From assembly GCF_003144035.1 (NCBI RefSeq), contig NZ_QFWT01000001.1, positions 740,206 to 804,205 of the forward strand: DNA of 64,000 nt, written 5' to 3'. Below are positions 60,855 through 64,000 of the stretch, in pieces. The position numbers were made by a program, and so were the translations under genes. Origin of the DNA: Vibrio albus (GTDB taxonomy: Bacteria; Pseudomonadota; Gammaproteobacteria; Enterobacterales; Vibrionaceae). Position 1 is the first letter of the stretch; the number at the start of each line of letters is the position of its first letter. Below the pieces are notes generated by a model. That model searched no databases, had not been told where the DNA came from, and saw only the letters and a list, made by a program, of their open reading frames with translations.

Positions 60855-63557
60855 TTACTTTGGTGTTTCACCGCATTCTGTTTGTTGTTCTTCAACTCCT
60901 TTTAGTCGTAATAGGAGTGCTTCGTGTCTTTCAAGTTTATGCTGTTTTTCTACCGCAAATTTTTGCGCTAGATGACTAACAGTTTCTTTGTCTACTTCAA
61001 AACATCGTTGTTCATTGGCGAGCAGCGGCTGAGTTGCAGGCTGCGAGTAAATGACGACTTCATCAGGTATTAAAGAGTTTAATCCTTCTACCGCAGGGTG
61101 AGCCTGGATACGGATCTCGCCAGCGTTAAGAGAAGTTCGGATTAATGCTGGTGCTGTTCCCCATTCAACGGTCCTTGGGTTGGAATCCGCTCTTTCAGAA
61201 GTAATGAGTTCCGCTTCACCGAAAACTGCAAATTTGACTTTGCTTCTCGCTAGGCGTTTTATATTGCCACTGTCATCTGTAACCTCTGCAATTACGGTTA
61301 CGAGTTGCGAACCATCAGCAACAATTGGTGAATCTTCATCTAGCAGGCGTAAGCGAATACGAGTTGGTCTACGTGCGGGATATTTCACTTCTCTGCAAAC
61401 GACATGACCATCGACGAGGCCTTCTGCAATTAGGCAGGCTTGTTCAAACTGTTCCGCTCTATGCTTGTCTTTTATTGCCATAAAATCATAAACATTCTTG
61501 AACACCGCTGGCTTATATGGGATGCCCGTTTCATCGTTTTTAACCGTTATTGTTCCTATTTCAGTGCCACAGAAAGATAAGCGTACTTGCTCTGCATTAC
61601 AGCAAACAATGACATCAGCTGAAGATATTGGTGTCAGTTCATGCAAGATTGCAATGTGATAACCACTTTCTGCAATGGGGTGAGTAATTAGGGGGTTCCT
61701 TTGGCAGCGGAAGATATCATAAGAATATTTCTGTTGACGAAACGAATCCATAATCCCTCCCCAGAACTGTTCTGGATGGTATCCTCTTTGATGATCGAAT
61801 CCATGCCAAAGTGTGCCACCCACATGCTGTCTAGGTGTTCTATATAAAGTGTTAATGCTGGTAGCATACTGGTGTGCTCCATCTCCAGAGCCTAAAGCAT
61901 AATGCATAGCTTGAACTATTTGCGCCTGTTCTCCCCAACTACGATGGACACGACTACTGGAGTTGTGAGAGTTCCAATCATCAACATTATCTCCCCATTC
62001 GCGGGTGAAACTCGGTTTACCTTTGAATAAGTCAAAAGCAATTTGGTCCGATTTCAATGACTCGTTTCTCATTTGGTTTGGGTGAGCATAAACCATATCT
62101 GAATACTGTTCTGCACCGAGGTAACTGTCGAGTGGAACGATAGCACCGTATGGAAATTCTTCATGTACTATTTGATAAATGTCTTTCAGAAAGTGTTCTG
62201 GTTGATGTGTTTCATTTAGTGCTGGCTCGAAAGCCATTGCTGATGCGTGATTTCGATCTCGACGAATTTTCTGTCTGATGTTCAATTTTGCTTGGGATAT
62301 AAATACTGGAGAGTCGTTCCAGAACTGCCAACCTATAGATGGTATTAGAAGCAGCATACCAAGTTCGTCAGCGGCATCCATAAAGGCTGGAGACTGAGGG
62401 TAGTGAGCCGTGCGTATTACACGCATACCGGCATCTCTTAACTTTTTCACATCATGCCAATGCATATTGTTACTTAATGCTGTTCCTACACAGGCATGGT
62501 ATTGGTGTCTATTAACACCGATGAGTTTGTCTTCAAATGCCCGCCCATTAATGTATAGCCCTTGGTCCCCACGTACCTCGATAGAACGGATACCAACTCT
62601 AATTCGCACTTCATCTATTTTTTGTTCTTGATGATCAAACAGCGAACACTCTAACCAGTAAAGATAAGGTTGGTCGGGGTGCCAAAGTGTTGGTGCTTCA
62701 ATGGTTAACGATTGGTTAATGTGTTGATGGCTCCGCGCATCTAGTGCCATTTTCTTTTCTGTCGAAGATATTTTCTGCCCTAGATGATCAATTAGACTGG
62801 TGTTGAGAGTTAAGTTTTTAGATTGGTTTTCGGCATTCGCTAAATGAGATTGAATATTTACTGTTGCACTATTAGCTGAGATATTTTCAAAGTGAACAAA
62901 AACTCCTCCACCAGAGACTTCATTTACTTGATTTGCATGAGTAATGTAAGTGTTTGCTGTCGTATAGAGCCAAACATTGCGATACATTCCTCCCACATAG
63001 GTGAAGTCGAGCTCTGATTGATTTTTCCCAGCAGGGAAATTAGGGTCATCACTATTATCTGCCAACACGCATATAACGTTGGTTGTTCCGATTTTAACAA
63101 AATCAGTGATATCCAAAACCATACCAAGAAAACCTTCAAAGTTTTCTCTTATTAGTTGGCCATTTATCCAGACCTTAGATTTACCTTGGATGGCTTCAAA
63201 GTTGAGAAAGATTCGTTTGTTTGCAAACTCTGCTGACAAATCGAAATGTTTACGATACCAAACCTCACCTTGGTAATTGATTGAACCGCTAGCATCTTCT
63301 GGAAGTATTTCTACACTGTGTGGAGCGTTTATAATTTCCCACTCACTGTCGTCTATTGATTCGTTATGGCCTTGCGGCTGCTTACCTCGTTGAAACCGCC
63401 AACCTGTACTAAAATTGAATAGTGTTCTAGGGCTTGATTTTGTATGGAAAAAACCAGCGGTGGAGAACTGAGGTTGGTGCCCTTTTAACTGTGTATTGTT
63501 AGGGATAGAAAGATAAGACTGACAGGCTAGATGTTCATGGGCATTTAAGTTTGCCAT
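60855..63557 (-). CDS. Glycoside hydrolase family 2 protein (beta-galactosidase-like)
   Basis: 900 residues, no signal peptide, so probably cytoplasmic. Order: sugar-binding jelly roll (SKVWINGQLI), two immunoglobulin-like domains, TIM barrel beginning INGRAFEDKLIGVNRHQYHA, then C-terminal domains ending in a charged helix. Likely acid/base is Glu449 in ALNETH and the nucleophile Glu520 in TREWGD. Real substrate is unclear; relatives in marine bacteria include agar- or porphyran-linked beta-galactosidases. ATG 63557 with AAGGA upstream is preferred over 63590. The codon choice looks AT-richer than its neighbours, and an IS630-type transposase lies upstream, so it is probably acquired. Confidence 0.85.
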   Translation of the reverse strand: MANLNAHEHLACQSYLSIPNNTQLKGHQPQFSTAGFFHTKSSPRTLFNFSTGWRFQRGKQPQGHNESIDDSEWEIINAPHSVEILPEDASGSINYQGEVWYRKHFDLSAEFANKRIFLNFEAIQGKSKVWINGQLIRENFEGFLGMVLDITDFVKIGTTNVICVLADNSDDPNFPAGKNQSELDFTYVGGMYRNVWLYTTANTYITHANQVNEVSGGGVFVHFENISANSATVNIQSHLANAENQSKNLTLNTSLIDHLGQKISSTEKKMALDARSHQHINQSLTIEAPTLWHPDQPYLYWLECSLFDHQEQKIDEVRIRVGIRSIEVRGDQGLYINGRAFEDKLIGVNRHQYHACVGTALSNNMHWHDVKKLRDAGMRVIRTAHYPQSPAFMDAADELGMLLLIPSIGWQFWNDSPVFISQAKLNIRQKIRRDRNHASAMAFEPALNETHQPEHFLKDIYQIVHEEFPYGAIVPLDSYLGAEQYSDMVYAHPNQMRNESLKSDQIAFDLFKGKPSFTREWGDNVDDWNSHNSSSRVHRSWGEQAQIVQAMHYALGSGDGAHQYATSINTLYRTPRQHVGGTLWHGFDHQRGYHPEQFWGGIMDSFRQQKYSYDIFRCQRNPLITHPIAESGYHIAILHELTPISSADVIVCCNAEQVRLSFCGTEIGTITVKNDETGIPYKPAVFKNVYDFMAIKDKHRAEQFEQACLIAEGLVDGHVVCREVKYPARRPTRIRLRLLDEDSPIVADGSQLVTVIAEVTDDSGNIKRLARSKVKFAVFGEAELITSERADSNPRTVEWGTAPALIRTSLNAGEIRIQAHPAVEGLNSLIPDEVVIYSQPATQPLLANEQRCFEVDKETVSHLAQKFAVEKQHKLERHEALLLRLKGVEEQQTECGETPK

Positions 63558-63889
63558 TAGTAGGGTCCTTGGAATTAGACTAAAAATCAACGTACTTTTA
63601 ATAAAGTAATTTTGTGGTAACAGAAATAACTATTAGATAGGCGCTGAAGAAAAGGATGAAACGCTGGTATTTTATAAATTTAAGTGAATCGATTTATGTC
63701 TATTTTGAAAGTTTTCGATGAGCATCATGAAAATATCAAAATTGTTTTAATGGTTTCGATGACTAAAAGTTTGATGTATATAGCAACCGTTGTGGTCATT
63801 AGATAGTTGTTACAATTTTTGATAGAAATAACATTATTAAGCTAAAAGTGGTGCGGCTAAGCTATGAAATGTTATACCAATCACACTAA
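63558..63889. other. Upstream region of the GH2 gene
   Basis: About 330 AT-rich bases with no gene. GTTTTCGATGA (63711) and GGTTTCGATGA (63752) are 41 bp apart, close to four helical turns, and AATCGATT (63687-63694) is a short palindrome. These may be operator sites for a sugar regulator outside the window. Confidence 0.35.
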
Positions 63890-64000
63890 TTAACTGGTCA
63901 ATATAGTCCAATCTCTAAAGCAGAGCGAAATGACTCTGCTTTTGTCTGCACAAAAACGATTCCAAGCACTACACAGCTTGTCGACAATATTGTCGTAACA
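63871..64000 (-). mobile_element. End of an IS630-type insertion sequence (truncated by window edge)
   Basis: Contains the 3' end of a transposase gene; the boundary near GTTATACCAATC (63871) is inferred, because the other end and its inverted repeat are outside the window. Confidence 0.5.
63890..64000 (-). CDS. IS630-family transposase, C-terminal 36 residues
   Basis: Open from the window edge to TAA at 63890-63892. The peptide YDNIVDKLCSAWNRF, then RVISLCFRDW and TILTS, matches the usual C-terminal pattern of IS630-type DDE transposases (Y-[ED]-x-I-[VL], a C-x-A-W-N core and a final R-x-W). Whether the full gene is intact cannot be seen. Confidence 0.65.
   Translation of the reverse strand, partial: CYDNIVDKLCSAWNRFCADKSRVISLCFRDWTILTS

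Overview
The window is a stretch of the large chromosome of a Vibrio or close relative (Vibrionaceae). The evidence is gene order: ung / grcA / nfo / thrCBA / arcA / arcB / GGDEF gene / yhcC / gltBD / mtnN-cbiB-btuF, then rlmN-pilW-rodZ-ispG-hisS-yfgM-bamB-der. Protein details agree, with ArcA, ArcB, ErpA and HemL close to their gammaproteobacterial counterparts. Almost everything is core housekeeping DNA. No rRNA, tRNA, CRISPR array or prophage was seen. The only clearly accessory DNA is the right end (about 60.8-64 kb).

Layout. 0-6.2 kb: the start of a PAS-domain protein cut by the left edge, then peptidoglycan recycling genes (nagZ; anmK-murQ), a DUF2799 lipoprotein and a short CstA-type transporter. 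6.2-11.6 kb: ispH and a two-gene RND efflux pump (membrane fusion protein plus permease). 11.7-19.6 kb: erpA (with a good IscR type 1 site), hemL-mutH, yaaA, a sodium:alanine/glycine symporter with a long structured leader, a DUF3545 gene, a hemerythrin-like protein, ung and grcA (two FNR-like boxes). 19.6-26 kb: nfo and the threonine operon thrLABC with a readable leader peptide and attenuator. 26-33.8 kb: a small exported barrel-like protein, an RraA/aldolase-like protein, a DUF3293 protein, the ArcA/ArcB anoxic redox system, and a three-PAS diguanylate cyclase that runs directly into arcB, so respiratory sensing and c-di-GMP may be co-expressed. 33.8-43.1 kb: glutamate synthase gltBD, then mtnN-cbiB-btuF (methyl-cycle detoxification and cobamide salvage).

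43.1-52.7 kb: a zinc-ribbon gene, an unusual intergenic region with seven GATC sites in 146 bp, and the envelope/translation cluster der, bamB, yfgM, hisS, ispG, rodZ, pilW, rlmN. 52.7-55.8 kb: phoB-phoR plus a PstS-type binding protein behind a Pho box. 55.9-60.7 kb: rdgC, yfhL-trhP (tRNA hydroxylation), a small orphan gene and a CPA1 cation:proton antiporter. 60.8-64 kb: a GH2 beta-galactosidase-like gene and, at the very edge, the 3' end of an IS630-type transposase.

I found no obvious new multi-gene system. The best leads are non-coding or regulatory: the GATC cluster beside der (candidate crtS-like replication-coordination site), the structured leader of the amino-acid symporter, an sRNA-like promoter/terminator unit upstream of the thr operon, several perfect palindromes, and an ArcB that has Tyr where E. 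coli ArcB has the redox cysteine 241.
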